Assembly (NCBI RefSeq): GCF_014639075.1
Contig: NZ_BMFS01000005.1
Location: forward strand, 124,001 to 188,000
Source of the DNA: Glycocaulis albus
GTDB taxonomy: Bacteria > Pseudomonadota > Alphaproteobacteria > Caulobacterales > Maricaulaceae
Length of the DNA stretch: 64,000 nt
Reading direction: 5' to 3'
This document shows positions 48,839 to 57,547 of the stretch, one piece after another (position 1 is the first letter of the stretch; every line of letters begins with the position of its first letter). Below the pieces are notes generated by a model. That model ran no database searches. It saw only the letters and a list, made by a program, of their open reading frames with translations, and was not told the origin of the DNA. The translations under genes and the position numbers were made by a program.

Positions 48839-50338
48839 CTAGCGGAAGGGCGGCTCGTCAAAGCTGCGCAGCTTGCGTGAGTGCAGGGCTTCTGACCCGG
48901 CCGCTTTCAGGATGTGCACCGTCTCGATGCCCGCGAGCAGGTGTTCCGACACCGACTTGTTGTAGAAACGGTTCGCAGCCCCGGGCAGCTTCAACTCGCC
49001 ATGCAGCGGCTTGTCAGAGACGCACAGCAGCGTTCCATACGGAACACGCAGGCGGAATCCATTGGCCGCAATGGTGGCGCTTTCCATGTCGACGGCAATT
49101 GAGCGCGACTGGTTGATGCGCCGCGCTTCCTGAAGATAGCGCAGCTCCCAGTTCCGGTCGGCATGGGTCACAACCGTGCCGGTGCGCAGCCGGCGCTTCA
49201 GGGCCTCGCCCCTGTCTCCACTGACGCGTTTGACGGCGTCCTGCAGCGCTATCTGGATCTCGGCGATCGGCGGGATGGGAATTTCCACCGGCAGGTCCCG
49301 GTCCAGTACCGCATCATAGCGAAGATAGGCGTGCGCGAGCACATAATCGCCAAGCCTTTGGGAATGGCGAAGCCCGCCGCAATGGCCGATCATCAGCCAG
49401 CATTCCGGGCGCAGCACGGCCAGATGGTCGGTGATATTCTTCGCGTTGGACGGACCGACCCCGATATTCACCAGGGTTATCCCGCGCCGCCCCGGTGCCT
49501 TCAGGTGATAGGCCGGCATCTGGAAGCGCCGCCAGGGCGCGCTCTCCACAACGCCTAGCGGATCATCCGTGCTGGCATCGACATGGACAAATCCCGCAGC
49601 CGACAGGGATTCGTACTCGTTATCGCCCTTGAGCTGTTCTGCGGCCCAGGCCACGAACGCGTCCACATAGCGGTGGTAGTTGGTGAACAGGATGAAGTCC
49701 TGCACATCCTCGAACGGTGTGCCGGTATAGTGCTTGATACGTTGCAGCGAATAGTCGGTGCGCGCGCCGTCAAACAGGGAGAGCGGGCGCGGTGTGCCGG
49801 GTATGGACGGGCGCTCGCCATTGGGCAGTGCGTCATCTATGCGCGACAGGTCTGCATAGGGGAAATGACGCACCAGCTCGGCGGGCGCCGCCCCGTCCAT
49901 GTCGAGATCCTGCGCACCGTCAAGCACATAGGAAAACGGAATTTCCTGCGTTGAAACGCCGGTTTCCACCAGCACATCGTACTCGCCCTGCAACAGGCCG
50001 ATCTGCGTGATCAGATATTCGCGGAAAAGTTCCGGGTGGGTGATGGTCTGGGTATACACGCCGCTTTCGGAAAACTTGCCGAAAGCCCGGCTCAGCGGCG
50101 GCACCGGTCCGTCGGGCCGGTAGGTGATGCGCAGTTCGGGATAGGCAAAAAGCCCCGATGCCCGGTCCGCGCCGCCCGGCGGCAGGCCGCCATCGAGATA
50201 GGCTTTCAGCGCCGCGCGAAGCGACGCGACCGAACGTGTGTAGAGCGCGCTCAGCCGGTCGACGGCCTCGCTGGCGTTCGTGGCAGGTTCGAATGTGTCG
50301 GCGACGGCTTCTGGCCGGACAGGGCTGGCGGGCAGCAA
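48839..50338 (-). CDS. amn: AMP nucleosidase
   Basis: This 499-residue enzyme cleaves AMP to adenine and ribose 5-phosphate. The N-terminal Amn domain (about residues 20-180) is followed by a nucleoside phosphorylase-like domain with LVNIGVGPSNAKNITDHLA (shortened), LMIGHCGGLRHSQRLGDYVLAHAY and VDMESATIAANGFRLRVPYG. Length fits the family (about 485-500). The only start in reach is TTG 50338, with GGAAGG 11 nt upstream. It lies 16 bp behind a small gene on the same strand, probably co-transcribed. Confidence 0.93.
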   Translation of the reverse strand: MLPASPVRPEAVADTFEPATNASEAVDRLSALYTRSVASLRAALKAYLDGGLPPGGADRASGLFAYPELRITYRPDGPVPPLSRAFGKFSESGVYTQTITHPELFREYLITQIGLLQGEYDVLVETGVSTQEIPFSYVLDGAQDLDMDGAAPAELVRHFPYADLSRIDDALPNGERPSIPGTPRPLSLFDGARTDYSLQRIKHYTGTPFEDVQDFILFTNYHRYVDAFVAWAAEQLKGDNEYESLSAAGFVHVDASTDDPLGVVESAPWRRFQMPAYHLKAPGRRGITLVNIGVGPSNAKNITDHLAVLRPECWLMIGHCGGLRHSQRLGDYVLAHAYLRYDAVLDRDLPVEIPIPPIAEIQIALQDAVKRVSGDRGEALKRRLRTGTVVTHADRNWELRYLQEARRINQSRSIAVDMESATIAANGFRLRVPYGTLLCVSDKPLHGELKLPGAANRFYNKSVSEHLLAGIETVHILKAAGSEALHSRKLRSFDEPPFR

Positions 50339-50354
50339 GGTGTAAACAGCCTTC

Positions 50355-50570
50355 CTATTCGTCGCGCTTGATAAAGGTCACGGTGAAGACCGGCTCGCCA
50401 CCGAACTCGTCGCTGGTCGAACCGTCATCATTGATCCGCTGGAATACGGTGGGTTCGATCCGCCCTTCCATGCGGTAGCCGCGCTCCGACATGCGGCCGC
50501 GATGAAACTCCAGCGCCGCAGCGGAGAAGGTCGAGGCAATGAAGGTGATGCGGTGTGGCGCGTTGGACAT
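50355..50570 (-). CDS. Small protein of unknown function upstream of amn
   Basis: This 71-residue soluble protein has no Cys. It is predicted mixed alpha/beta with a central FHRGRMSERGYRMEGRIEP and an acidic EFGGEPVFTVTF end. ATG 50570 follows AAGGAATCCTTC with a good AAGGA; a longer frame to 50639 has no start signal. It does not resemble a family I know. Because it precedes amn by 16 bp and both are read in the same direction, it may be translationally coupled to amn or modulate it; this is inference. Confidence 0.6.
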   Translation of the reverse strand: MSNAPHRITFIASTFSAAALEFHRGRMSERGYRMEGRIEPTVFQRINDDGSTSDEFGGEPVFTVTFIKRDE

Positions 50571-50674
50571 GAAGGATTCCTTCCCGGTGGCAAACAGACT
50601 CGTCCCCACCTCGATAGCCCGTCCGCTCGCGAAGGCCAAGCGGGGAAGGTGGCAAAGCGGGTTGCGTCCGCGAT

Positions 50675-51955
50675 CTACTCCACCTCGCAGCGCCCGCCGG
50701 TCAGAGCCGAGACCACAGCTGGATCACCCTCGGTTTCGGCCGGTTCCAGATCCAGAATGCAGGCGATCAGAAGATACACATTGATGTTCTCGAACAGCTC
50801 CGGGCGCGCGCCGTCCGGGAAGGCTGGTCCGGCCGCGATGAAGCCGGCATGCATGAGCGGGTGCGTATTCTCGTACCCGTGCTCGCCTACCGACCGCCAT
50901 GGACTGCCCATCGGCAGATCACGAGCGGTCATCGTCCAGCCTGGATCGGCCAGTATGAACAGGTCCGGTCCGCGTGTGGGGTGGTCGAAACGGAAATGGT
51001 CCGGCATCTCGCCGCGCTTCCAGGCACGCATGTGCGGATGGGCACCCTGCAGGGCCTGATAGGCAGCATCGATGGCCTCAGCTTCGCCATAGACATTCAC
51101 GAAGGGGTGGAATCCATTGCCGCTGCGTCCCTCGACTTCCGGAACGTAAACGGTGTCCAGATCGACCCACTGGTCGAAATGGATAACCTGGTCTTCCGGA
51201 TTGGTGGCCATGCCATGGTCGGAAACAATGATGATATTGGTCCGCTCCAGAAGGCCACGCGCTTCCAGCCCCGCCAGAATATCGCCGATATGGCGGTCGA
51301 CCGTGGCGACGGCTTCACCCACTTCGGGCGTGTTGGCGCCTGTTCGGTGACCGATCGTATCGACGAGGTCGAAATAGACAGCCGCAAAGCGCGGGCGCAA
51401 TTCCTGCGGCCCGTCAAACCAGGCGAGCACCTCCTCGACGCGCTCTTCATAGGGCTTGTTGTGCTCATAGGGGGTCCAGCGGGTTGGCCGGTCGCCCGCA
51501 AATTCCACTTCGGAACCGAGCCAGAACATGATGGAGGTGGGAAGCCCCTGACGCTCGGCCGTGATCCAGATCGGTTCGCCGGCCCACCAGCGGCTGTCCT
51601 GCGCGCTCATCGGGTTGACGAAGCCCTCGTTCAGCTCCCGGTCGAACGGACGATTGTTGATCATGCCGTGATCTTCCGGATAGAGGCCGGTCGCGATGGA
51701 GTAGAAGTTTGTGAAGGTCTTGGTCGGCATTACCGGTATCATGCCCTCAGGGCGGATGCCGCGTGCCGCCAGCGCCTGCATATTGGGTGCCTCGAACAGG
51801 TCCAGCGCGTCGGCTGTCAGCCCGTCCACGCCGATCATCAGCACGATCGGTTCCTCTGCCGGGGTGGAAGCGGTTTCACGGCCCGTATCCGTGCTGGTGC
51901 AGGCGCCAAGCGCCATCAGCGCGGCGAGGGTGAGAAGCTTGCGGATCGGCATCAT
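50675..51955 (-). CDS. Lipoprotein nucleotide pyrophosphatase/phosphodiesterase (alkaline phosphatase superfamily)
   Basis: This 426-residue exported lipoprotein has a signal peptide with lipobox LGAC (Cys about residue 19). The phosphodiesterase domain starts VLMIGVDGLTADAL (metal Asp). TKTFTNFYSIATGLYPEDHG carries the nucleophilic Thr (shortened), and the second metal site is IVSDHGMA, with DLVDTIGHRTG providing further ligands. It matches ectonucleotide pyrophosphatase/phosphodiesterase relatives, which hydrolyse nucleotides or phosphodiesters outside the cytoplasm. It is followed by the small protein and amn genes in the same direction, though with 104 bp between. Confidence 0.87.
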   Translation of the reverse strand: MMPIRKLLTLAALMALGACTSTDTGRETASTPAEEPIVLMIGVDGLTADALDLFEAPNMQALAARGIRPEGMIPVMPTKTFTNFYSIATGLYPEDHGMINNRPFDRELNEGFVNPMSAQDSRWWAGEPIWITAERQGLPTSIMFWLGSEVEFAGDRPTRWTPYEHNKPYEERVEEVLAWFDGPQELRPRFAAVYFDLVDTIGHRTGANTPEVGEAVATVDRHIGDILAGLEARGLLERTNIIIVSDHGMATNPEDQVIHFDQWVDLDTVYVPEVEGRSGNGFHPFVNVYGEAEAIDAAYQALQGAHPHMRAWKRGEMPDHFRFDHPTRGPDLFILADPGWTMTARDLPMGSPWRSVGEHGYENTHPLMHAGFIAAGPAFPDGARPELFENINVYLLIACILDLEPAETEGDPAVVSALTGGRCEVE

Positions 51956-52128
51956 CGTGTTTTCCCTGTCTCAGGCCGGAATATGTCTCTGTCGATAACG
52001 CGGCGGCGTGTCACTGGCATGACACCGTGTGAAGTGCAATTACCTCTACCCGTTGCGCAGCGCAGCATAAACGCTAAAGGAAAGGTTTCCGGCCGGCCTT
52101 TCCGGCCCGTTCAGACAAGGTTACTGCC

Positions 52129-54711
52129 ATGACGGCGCGTTCCCTCATCGTGATGAAGTTTGGCGGCACTTCGGTTGCCCGCCCGAAAAACTGGGAAATC
52201 ATTGCGCGCCTGGCCCGAAAACGCCTCGCCGATGGGGAGCGCGTGCTGATTGTGCACTCGGCACTTTCAGGCGTCTCCAACCTGCTTGAGGCCCTGCCCG
52301 GTCTGGCGCTGGCGGGCGAGGGCGAGGCCGCCGCTGCAGCCATCCGCCAGCGCCATCTCGATTTCGCCAGCGAGGCGGGGCTGGATGGCCCGGCGATACT
52401 CGCCCCGTGGTTCGCGCGGCTCGATGCGCTGACCGCCGGTATGGCGCTGGTCGGCGAGGCCAGTGCGCGCGTACGTGCCGAGACCATGGCGCTGGGCGAG
52501 CTGATGGCGTCGGCGCTGGGTCTCGCGCTTCTGACGAAACTCGGCGTTGCGGCCGAAGGCCTGGACGCGCGCGAGGTGCTGACCGGCACCAATACCCATG
52601 ACGAGACGCGCAGCTGGCTCGACAATGCCGTCAGCGAAGAGCGCGATGAGGCGCTTATCGCGCGGCTGGCGCCTCATGATGTGGTCCTCACGCAAGGCTT
52701 TATCGCCTCGCGCGCCGGGGGCGGCACCGTGCTGCTCGGGCGGGGCGGGTCTGACACGTCGGCGGCCTATTTCGCAGCGCGCGCAGGCGCCGCGCGGGTT
52801 GAAATCTGGACCGATGTGCCCGGCCTCTTCAGCGCTGATCCGCGCCTGACCGATGGCGCGCGCATGCTGACCGCGCTCAGCTATGAGGAAGCCCAGGAAA
52901 TCGCCACGATGGGCGGCAAGGTGCTCCATCCGCGCTCGGTCGGCCCGGCGCGCCGGGCGGGCATCCCGATGCTGGTGAAGGACACGTTCCGACCGGATCT
53001 GCCCGGTACACGCATCACCGGTGAACCGGGCGATGACGCGCCGCGGCTGAAGGCGGTATCGGTGAAAACGGGCGTGCGCCTGGTCGTGATGGAAGGCTCG
53101 GGCATGTGGCGCCAGGCGGGCTTCCTCGCCGACATCTTTGCCGCCTTCAAGCATTGCGGGATTTCCGTCGATCAGGTGTCTACCTCGGAAACCAATGTCA
53201 CCGTCTCGCTTGATCCCGATCCCGGACTTGATGCGGCGCGTCTCGACATGCTGCGCGCGGCACTGGCCCCGCTCTGCCGGGTGCGTATCGAAGAGGGCAA
53301 GGCGGCGGTCTCGATGGTCGGCTACGGTATCCGGCGCATCCTGCATCAGCTGGCCCCTGCCTTTGAGGCTTTCCAGCAAAAGCCGGTGCATCTGGTCAGC
53401 CAGGCTGCCAATGACCTCAATTTTACCGTCGTCGTGGACGAGGCCGATGGCGCGGCGCTGGCCAAGAACCTGCATGAAAGCCTGATCGGGCAGGTTCCCG
53501 AGGACCGCGTGTTCGGGCCGAGCTGGGCGGAGATCAGCGCCCCGGCGGTCAAGGCATCCGCCCCGGCGCGTCCTGCCCCGTGGTGGGAGGTGCGCAGGCA
53601 GGACCTGCTCGATATCGCGCCTTCGGCCGGCGCAATGTATGTCTATGACACGGCAACGGTGGCTGCGCGGGCAAATGCGGTCGCCGGCCTGAAGCACGTC
53701 GATGCGGCCTGGTTTGCCATGAAGGCCAATCCGCACGCCGATGTGCTGCGCACCGTCGAGGCCGCCGGCATCGGGTTTGAGTGTGTATCCATGGGCGAGG
53801 TGGCGCGCGTGCGCGAGACCCTGCCCGCCCTGCCGGCAAGCCGCATCCTCTTCACACCCAACTTTGCCCCGCGCAGCGAATATGAAGCGGCGCTGGAGTT
53901 CGGCACGCATCTGACGATTGACGGGCTGCACCCGCTTCGCGAATGGCCGGACCTGTTTGCGGGCAAGGAAATCATATTGCGCGTCAATCCGGACCGCCCG
54001 CGCGGCCATCACGAGCATGTGCGCACCGCCGGTCCGAAGGCCAAGTTCGGCATTCCGCTGGAACAGCTGGGTCATGCGGCGGAGCTGGCAAAAGCGGCCG
54101 GGGCGGTGGTGAAGGGGCTGCACGCCCATGCGGGTTCGGGCATTACCGAGGCCGGGCACTGGCGCGAGATCGGCCGCATTCTGGGCGAGGCCGCCGCCGG
54201 TATTGGCGGTGTGAAAATCCTCAATGTGGGTGGCGGGCTGGGCGTGCCTGACAGCCCCGACGCGCCTGTTCTCGACCTCTCCGAGGTCGACCGGGAGCTG
54301 GGCGGCGTGAAGCGCGCTCTTGACGGCGTGGAGCTATGGATGGAGCCGGGCCGCTACTTGGTTGCTGAGGCCGGCGTGTTGCTCGCGCGTGTCACGCAAG
54401 TGAAGACGAGCTTCGGTACGCGCTTCATCGGCATCAGCACCGGCATGAACTCGCTGATCCGCCCCGCGCTCTATGGCGCGCGCCACGAGATCGTGAACCT
54501 GTCGAGGCTCGGCGAGCCCCCGGCAGGGCTGGCCTCCATTGTTGGACCGATCTGCGAGAGCGCCGACCTTCTGGGAGCAGACCGGCTTATGCCGGAAACG
54601 CGCGAAGGCGATGTCATCCTGATTGCCGAGGCCGGAGCCTACGGCGCGGTGATGAGCTCACGCTACAATCTGCGCGAACCGGCCGGCGAGACAGTGCTGC
54701 AGGCGCTATAG
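52129..54711 (+). CDS. Bifunctional aspartate kinase / diaminopimelate decarboxylase
   Basis: One 860-residue chain joins the first and last enzymes of lysine synthesis. The N-terminal aspartokinase (about residues 1-460) has VMKFGGTSVA, LGRGGSDTSAAYFA and the GGKVLHPRS region, followed by ACT-type regulatory repeats with GISVDQVSTSETNVTVS. The decarboxylase (about 500-860) has YVYDTATV, the PLP Lys532 in FAMKANPH, HAHAGSGIT, GGGLG, the CESADLL catalytic Cys and GAYGAVMSSRYN. Such fusions are known from Xanthomonas relatives. The order suggests lysine can regulate both steps in one protein. ATG 52129 follows AAGG; an inverted repeat GGAAAGG/CCTTTCC (52079/52097) lies upstream. Confidence 0.94.
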   Translation: MTARSLIVMKFGGTSVARPKNWEIIARLARKRLADGERVLIVHSALSGVSNLLEALPGLALAGEGEAAAAAIRQRHLDFASEAGLDGPAILAPWFARLDALTAGMALVGEASARVRAETMALGELMASALGLALLTKLGVAAEGLDAREVLTGTNTHDETRSWLDNAVSEERDEALIARLAPHDVVLTQGFIASRAGGGTVLLGRGGSDTSAAYFAARAGAARVEIWTDVPGLFSADPRLTDGARMLTALSYEEAQEIATMGGKVLHPRSVGPARRAGIPMLVKDTFRPDLPGTRITGEPGDDAPRLKAVSVKTGVRLVVMEGSGMWRQAGFLADIFAAFKHCGISVDQVSTSETNVTVSLDPDPGLDAARLDMLRAALAPLCRVRIEEGKAAVSMVGYGIRRILHQLAPAFEAFQQKPVHLVSQAANDLNFTVVVDEADGAALAKNLHESLIGQVPEDRVFGPSWAEISAPAVKASAPARPAPWWEVRRQDLLDIAPSAGAMYVYDTATVAARANAVAGLKHVDAAWFAMKANPHADVLRTVEAAGIGFECVSMGEVARVRETLPALPASRILFTPNFAPRSEYEAALEFGTHLTIDGLHPLREWPDLFAGKEIILRVNPDRPRGHHEHVRTAGPKAKFGIPLEQLGHAAELAKAAGAVVKGLHAHAGSGITEAGHWREIGRILGEAAAGIGGVKILNVGGGLGVPDSPDAPVLDLSEVDRELGGVKRALDGVELWMEPGRYLVAEAGVLLARVTQVKTSFGTRFIGISTGMNSLIRPALYGARHEIVNLSRLGEPPAGLASIVGPICESADLLGADRLMPETREGDVILIAEAGAYGAVMSSRYNLREPAGETVLQAL

Positions 54712-55350
54712 GCCGTTCAGCGCGATCAGGCCTGAACCGCGAAGGCCCGTGATCACGAACTCGACCGCCAGCGCGGCGAGGATGATCCCCATGATGCGGA
54801 TGGAGACCGTGCGCGCACTGTGCGAGACCATGCGGTCCAGGAAGGGCGCGATCAGGAGGCAGGCCAGCAGCAGGCCGACCACGATCAGCACGACAGCGGC
54901 GAACACCCCCATCTTCACCGGGCTGGTGGAGGCCTGCTCGGAGAAGATGATCAGCGTGGTGATCGTGCCGGGGCCAACCGTCATCGGGATGGTGAACGGG
55001 TAGATCGCCGGATTGTCGATATTCTCCTGCGTCGCGCGCTCGCGTTCGGTGCCCGCGCTGGAGCTGTGGCGCGCGCCGGAAATCATCGTCAGCGCGATGG
55101 TGAAGAGCAAAATGCCGCCCGCAATGCGGAAGCTGTCGATGGCGATGCCGAACAGGCCCAGCACGAACTTGCCCGCAATCGCGATGGCAAAACAGGCGAT
55201 TACGGTAGCAATGGCTGCCTGAAAGGCCATTTTGCGCTGCGCCTGCGGTGTGTTTCCGGCTGTCAGGGACAGAAAGACCGGCATGGCGGCAAGCGGGTTG
55301 ATCATCGCGAAAAGCGCAGCGATGAACCGGCTGAAGAACTCGATTTCCAT
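54706..55350 (-). CDS. MarC family integral membrane protein
   Basis: This 214-residue protein has six membrane helices and the MarC/UPF0056 features FAMINPLAAMPVFLSLT at the N-terminus and PFTIPMTVGPGTITTLI (about residue 117) in the middle. The family was once thought to be antibiotic exporters, but its function is unresolved. Its stop overlaps the convergent LysAC-LysA stop by 6 bp. The 195-bp gap before the crotonase gene shows no named element. Confidence 0.9.
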   Translation of the reverse strand: MEIEFFSRFIAALFAMINPLAAMPVFLSLTAGNTPQAQRKMAFQAAIATVIACFAIAIAGKFVLGLFGIAIDSFRIAGGILLFTIALTMISGARHSSSAGTERERATQENIDNPAIYPFTIPMTVGPGTITTLIIFSEQASTSPVKMGVFAAVVLIVVGLLLACLLIAPFLDRMVSHSARTVSIRIMGIILAALAVEFVITGLRGSGLIALNGL

Positions 55351-55545
55351 GGCCCTGACGGCGTCCCTGCCCTTGTTTGATCAGACGCGGCTGCCACTAC
55401 GCGTTCATGGCAGGCGGCGCAAGCTTCGCCTCACCGTCATCGCGGCATTGCCGCTATGTGAAAAAGCGGGGCTCATGTCTGGTCAGACATTGCCGCACCG
55501 GTATCGCCCGGCTATTCCGGCAGCAAGGCAGAAAAGGCATTGGCG

Positions 55546-56328
55546 ATGAGTTCTGATCCGATCCGGCTGGAAGTGCGCGGCGCGGCCGCGCACCTCATTC
55601 TGAACCGTCCTGACAAGCGCAATGCGCTCAACGCAGCGATGTGGGGCCTGATCCCGGTCCTGCTGGAGCGGGCTCTGACCCATGATGAGGCGCGCCTTCT
55701 GGTCGTCAGCGGGGCGGGAGGGAGCTTTGCCGCCGGGGCCGACATTTCCGAGTTCGAGCAAGTCTACGCCACGCCGGAGCGGGCAGAGGCCTATTCCCGC
55801 AGTATAGCCACAGCGCTGGATGCGCTGGCGGCCTTCCCGCGTCCGACCCTTGCCATGATTGAGGGTGCCTGTGTGGGAGGCGGATGCGGCCTCGCCCTCG
55901 CCTGTGACATGCGCTTTGCGGCGGAAGGCTCGCGCTTTGGCATCACGCCGGGCAAGCTGGGCCTGGTCTATACCCTCAACGATACCGCGCGCCTGATCCG
56001 CGCTGTGGGTGTTCCCACCGCCAAGGACATGCTGTTCTCCGGGCGGCTGCTGGACGCGCCGGAGGCGCTGTCCGCCGGGCTCATCAACCGTCTGGTGCCG
56101 GTGGATCGTCTGGCCGGCGAGGTGGAGGCCTATGCCGCCCTGCTGGCCGCGACCTCTCCGAGCTCGGCGCGGGTGACCAAGCAGCTCATCGCGCTCGTCG
56201 AAGCCGGGCAGGCCGAAGATGATGATGCCACGCGCGCACTTTTCCTGGAGGCGTTTTCAAGCGCCGACTTCCAGGAAGGCTATCGCGCCTTTCTGGAAAA
56301 GCGCACGCCGGAGTTCGGCAAGGGCTAG
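55546..56328 (+). CDS. Enoyl-CoA hydratase/isomerase family protein
   Basis: This crotonase-fold protein of 260 residues has LNRPDKRNALNAAMW (about residue 16), the oxyanion-hole segment GSFAAGADISEF (about 60) and ACVGGGCGLALACDMRFA (about 105). The two Glu residues used by true enoyl-CoA hydratases are replaced: Gly stands where GGGCEL is usual, and FGITPGKLG replaces the FGQPE-type segment. It therefore probably catalyses another reaction on acyl-CoA thioesters. ATG 55546 follows AAAAGG by 8 nt; TTG 55540 is an alternative. It lies upstream of an SDR gene in the same direction. Confidence 0.85.
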   Translation: MSSDPIRLEVRGAAAHLILNRPDKRNALNAAMWGLIPVLLERALTHDEARLLVVSGAGGSFAAGADISEFEQVYATPERAEAYSRSIATALDALAAFPRPTLAMIEGACVGGGCGLALACDMRFAAEGSRFGITPGKLGLVYTLNDTARLIRAVGVPTAKDMLFSGRLLDAPEALSAGLINRLVPVDRLAGEVEAYAALLAATSPSSARVTKQLIALVEAGQAEDDDATRALFLEAFSSADFQEGYRAFLEKRTPEFGKG

Positions 56329-56477
56329 GATCGGCCTGCTTCCCTTCCCTGTTGCATCGCAGCAAAAAAAGCGCTTCGCTTCGCCGGACAAAAAGGCGGA
56401 GCATATCCGCAACAAAAACCGGCTCGGACGCACTGCCTGAGCAAGAGCTGCAAATGTAACCAGGGGAAGATACATCC

Positions 56478-57401
56478 ATGAGCGATATCCGGTTTGACGG
56501 CCGAGTGGCCATTATCACGGGCGCAGGGGCAGGGCTTGGCCGCTCTCATGCGCTGGCACTGGCTGCGCGCGGCGCGAAAGTCGTGGTCAATGATCTGGGC
56601 GGGGCGGTGGACGGCACGGGCGGCTCGATCAGTGCGGCGCAGGCGGTCGTCAACGAGATCACGCAAAACGGCGGCGAGGCGATCGCCCATGGCGCCAACG
56701 TGACCAGGGCCGATGAAGTCGCCGACATGGTGGACAGCGCCATGAAGACGTGGGGCCGGGTCGATATCCTCGTCAACAATGCCGGAATCCTGCGCGACAA
56801 GAGCTTCGCCAAGATGACGCTCGAGGATTTCAAGGCGGTCGTGGACGTGCATCTGATGGGCGCGGCGACCTGTACCAAGGCGGTGTGGGAGATCATGCGC
56901 GAGGCCAATTATGGCCGCGTGGTGATGACCAGCTCGTCGTCGGGCATTTACGGCAATTTCGGCCAGTCCAATTATGGCGCGGCCAAGATGGGCCTGGTTG
57001 GCTTCATGAATGTGCTGCATCTGGAAGGGGCGAAGAACAATATCCGCGTCAACGCGCTCTCCCCCACCGCGCGCACCCGCATGACCGAAGGCCTGATCCC
57101 GGAAGAGGCGCTCAAGCTGATGACGGTGGAAAGCGTTTCGGCGGGGCTGGTCTATCTTGTCAGCGAGGATGCGCCGAGCCGCACGGTGCTGTGCGCTGGT
57201 GCGGGTGGCTATGCCGCCACCCGCATCTATGAGACGGACGGCATCTTCCTGCCCCCTGCCGAGCAGACGCCTGAAAACATCGCAAAGCACTTCGACCAGA
57301 TCGTGGATGCGAAGGGGCAGGAGCCCTATGAGCAGGGCGGCCAGCAGACCATGAAATTCATCACCAAGGCGGCGGCTGCTGCCGGCGTGAAGCTGGGGTA
57401 G
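56478..57401 (+). CDS. Short-chain dehydrogenase, 3-hydroxyacyl-CoA dehydrogenase (MFE-2)-like
   Basis: This 307-residue NAD(P)-dependent SDR has the cofactor loop TGAGAGLGRSHALALAARGAKVVVNDLGG (shortened, about residue 14), NNAG (about 97), and the catalytic Ser-Tyr-Lys in TSSSSGIYG and QSNYGAAKMG (Tyr-x3-Lys, about 168-172). The long insertion GGAVDGTGGS after the Rossmann strand is typical of the dehydrogenase unit of peroxisomal multifunctional enzyme 2. Beta-oxidation is likely, given the crotonase upstream and a thiolase 2 kb downstream. AGGGGAAG precedes ATG 56478. Confidence 0.88.
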   Translation: MSDIRFDGRVAIITGAGAGLGRSHALALAARGAKVVVNDLGGAVDGTGGSISAAQAVVNEITQNGGEAIAHGANVTRADEVADMVDSAMKTWGRVDILVNNAGILRDKSFAKMTLEDFKAVVDVHLMGAATCTKAVWEIMREANYGRVVMTSSSSGIYGNFGQSNYGAAKMGLVGFMNVLHLEGAKNNIRVNALSPTARTRMTEGLIPEEALKLMTVESVSAGLVYLVSEDAPSRTVLCAGAGGYAATRIYETDGIFLPPAEQTPENIAKHFDQIVDAKGQEPYEQGGQQTMKFITKAAAAAGVKLG

Positions 57402-57423
57402 ACAGCTTCGCACCGGCGTATCG

Positions 57424-57469
57424 CCCTCGTCCTTCGAGACGCTCGCTTCACCCGCCCTCAGGATGAGGG
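57424..57469. repeat. Palindromic repeat (CCCTCGTCCTTCGAGACGC type), copy 2a
   Basis: CCCTCGTCCTTCGAGACGC...CTCAGGATGAGGG is the reverse complement of the element in the murB leader, with a shorter middle. It lies between the SDR gene and the convergent methyltransferase gene and overlaps the terminator at 57446. Confidence 0.75.
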
Positions 57470-57482
57470 CGGGTGAAGTTTT
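57446..57482 (+). terminator. Strong intrinsic terminator formed at the repeat junction
   Basis: CTTCACCCGCCCTCA (57446-57460) and TGAGGGCGGGTGAAG (57464-57478) are perfect 15-bp arms around a GGA loop, followed by TTTT (57479-57482). It sits 45 nt after the SDR stop. One arm is the tail of repeat copy 2a and the T run is the first base run of copy 2b. Confidence 0.8.
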
Positions 57483-57532
57483 CCCTCATGCTGAGGAGCA
57501 GCCTTGGCTGCGTCTCGAAGCGCGAGGGAAAA
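57479..57532. repeat. Palindromic repeat, copy 2b
   Basis: Perfect 9-bp arms TTTTCCCTC (57479-57487) and GAGGGAAAA (57524-57532) surround ATGCTGAGGAGCAGCC and GGCTGCGTCTCGAAGC, the same core as in the murB leader. It ends 16 bp before the stop of the convergent methyltransferase and could end that transcript as well. Confidence 0.75.
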
Positions 57533-57547
57533 CCAGGCTCGACCGCC

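Noticed and set aside
50849-52132. Plus-strand frame of 427 codons
   Set aside because: Antisense of the lipoprotein phosphodiesterase, which has lipobox and all catalytic motifs.
52267-54159. Minus-strand frame of 630 codons
   Set aside because: Antisense of the LysAC-LysA fusion with no domain signal; composition rich in Arg, Gln and His.
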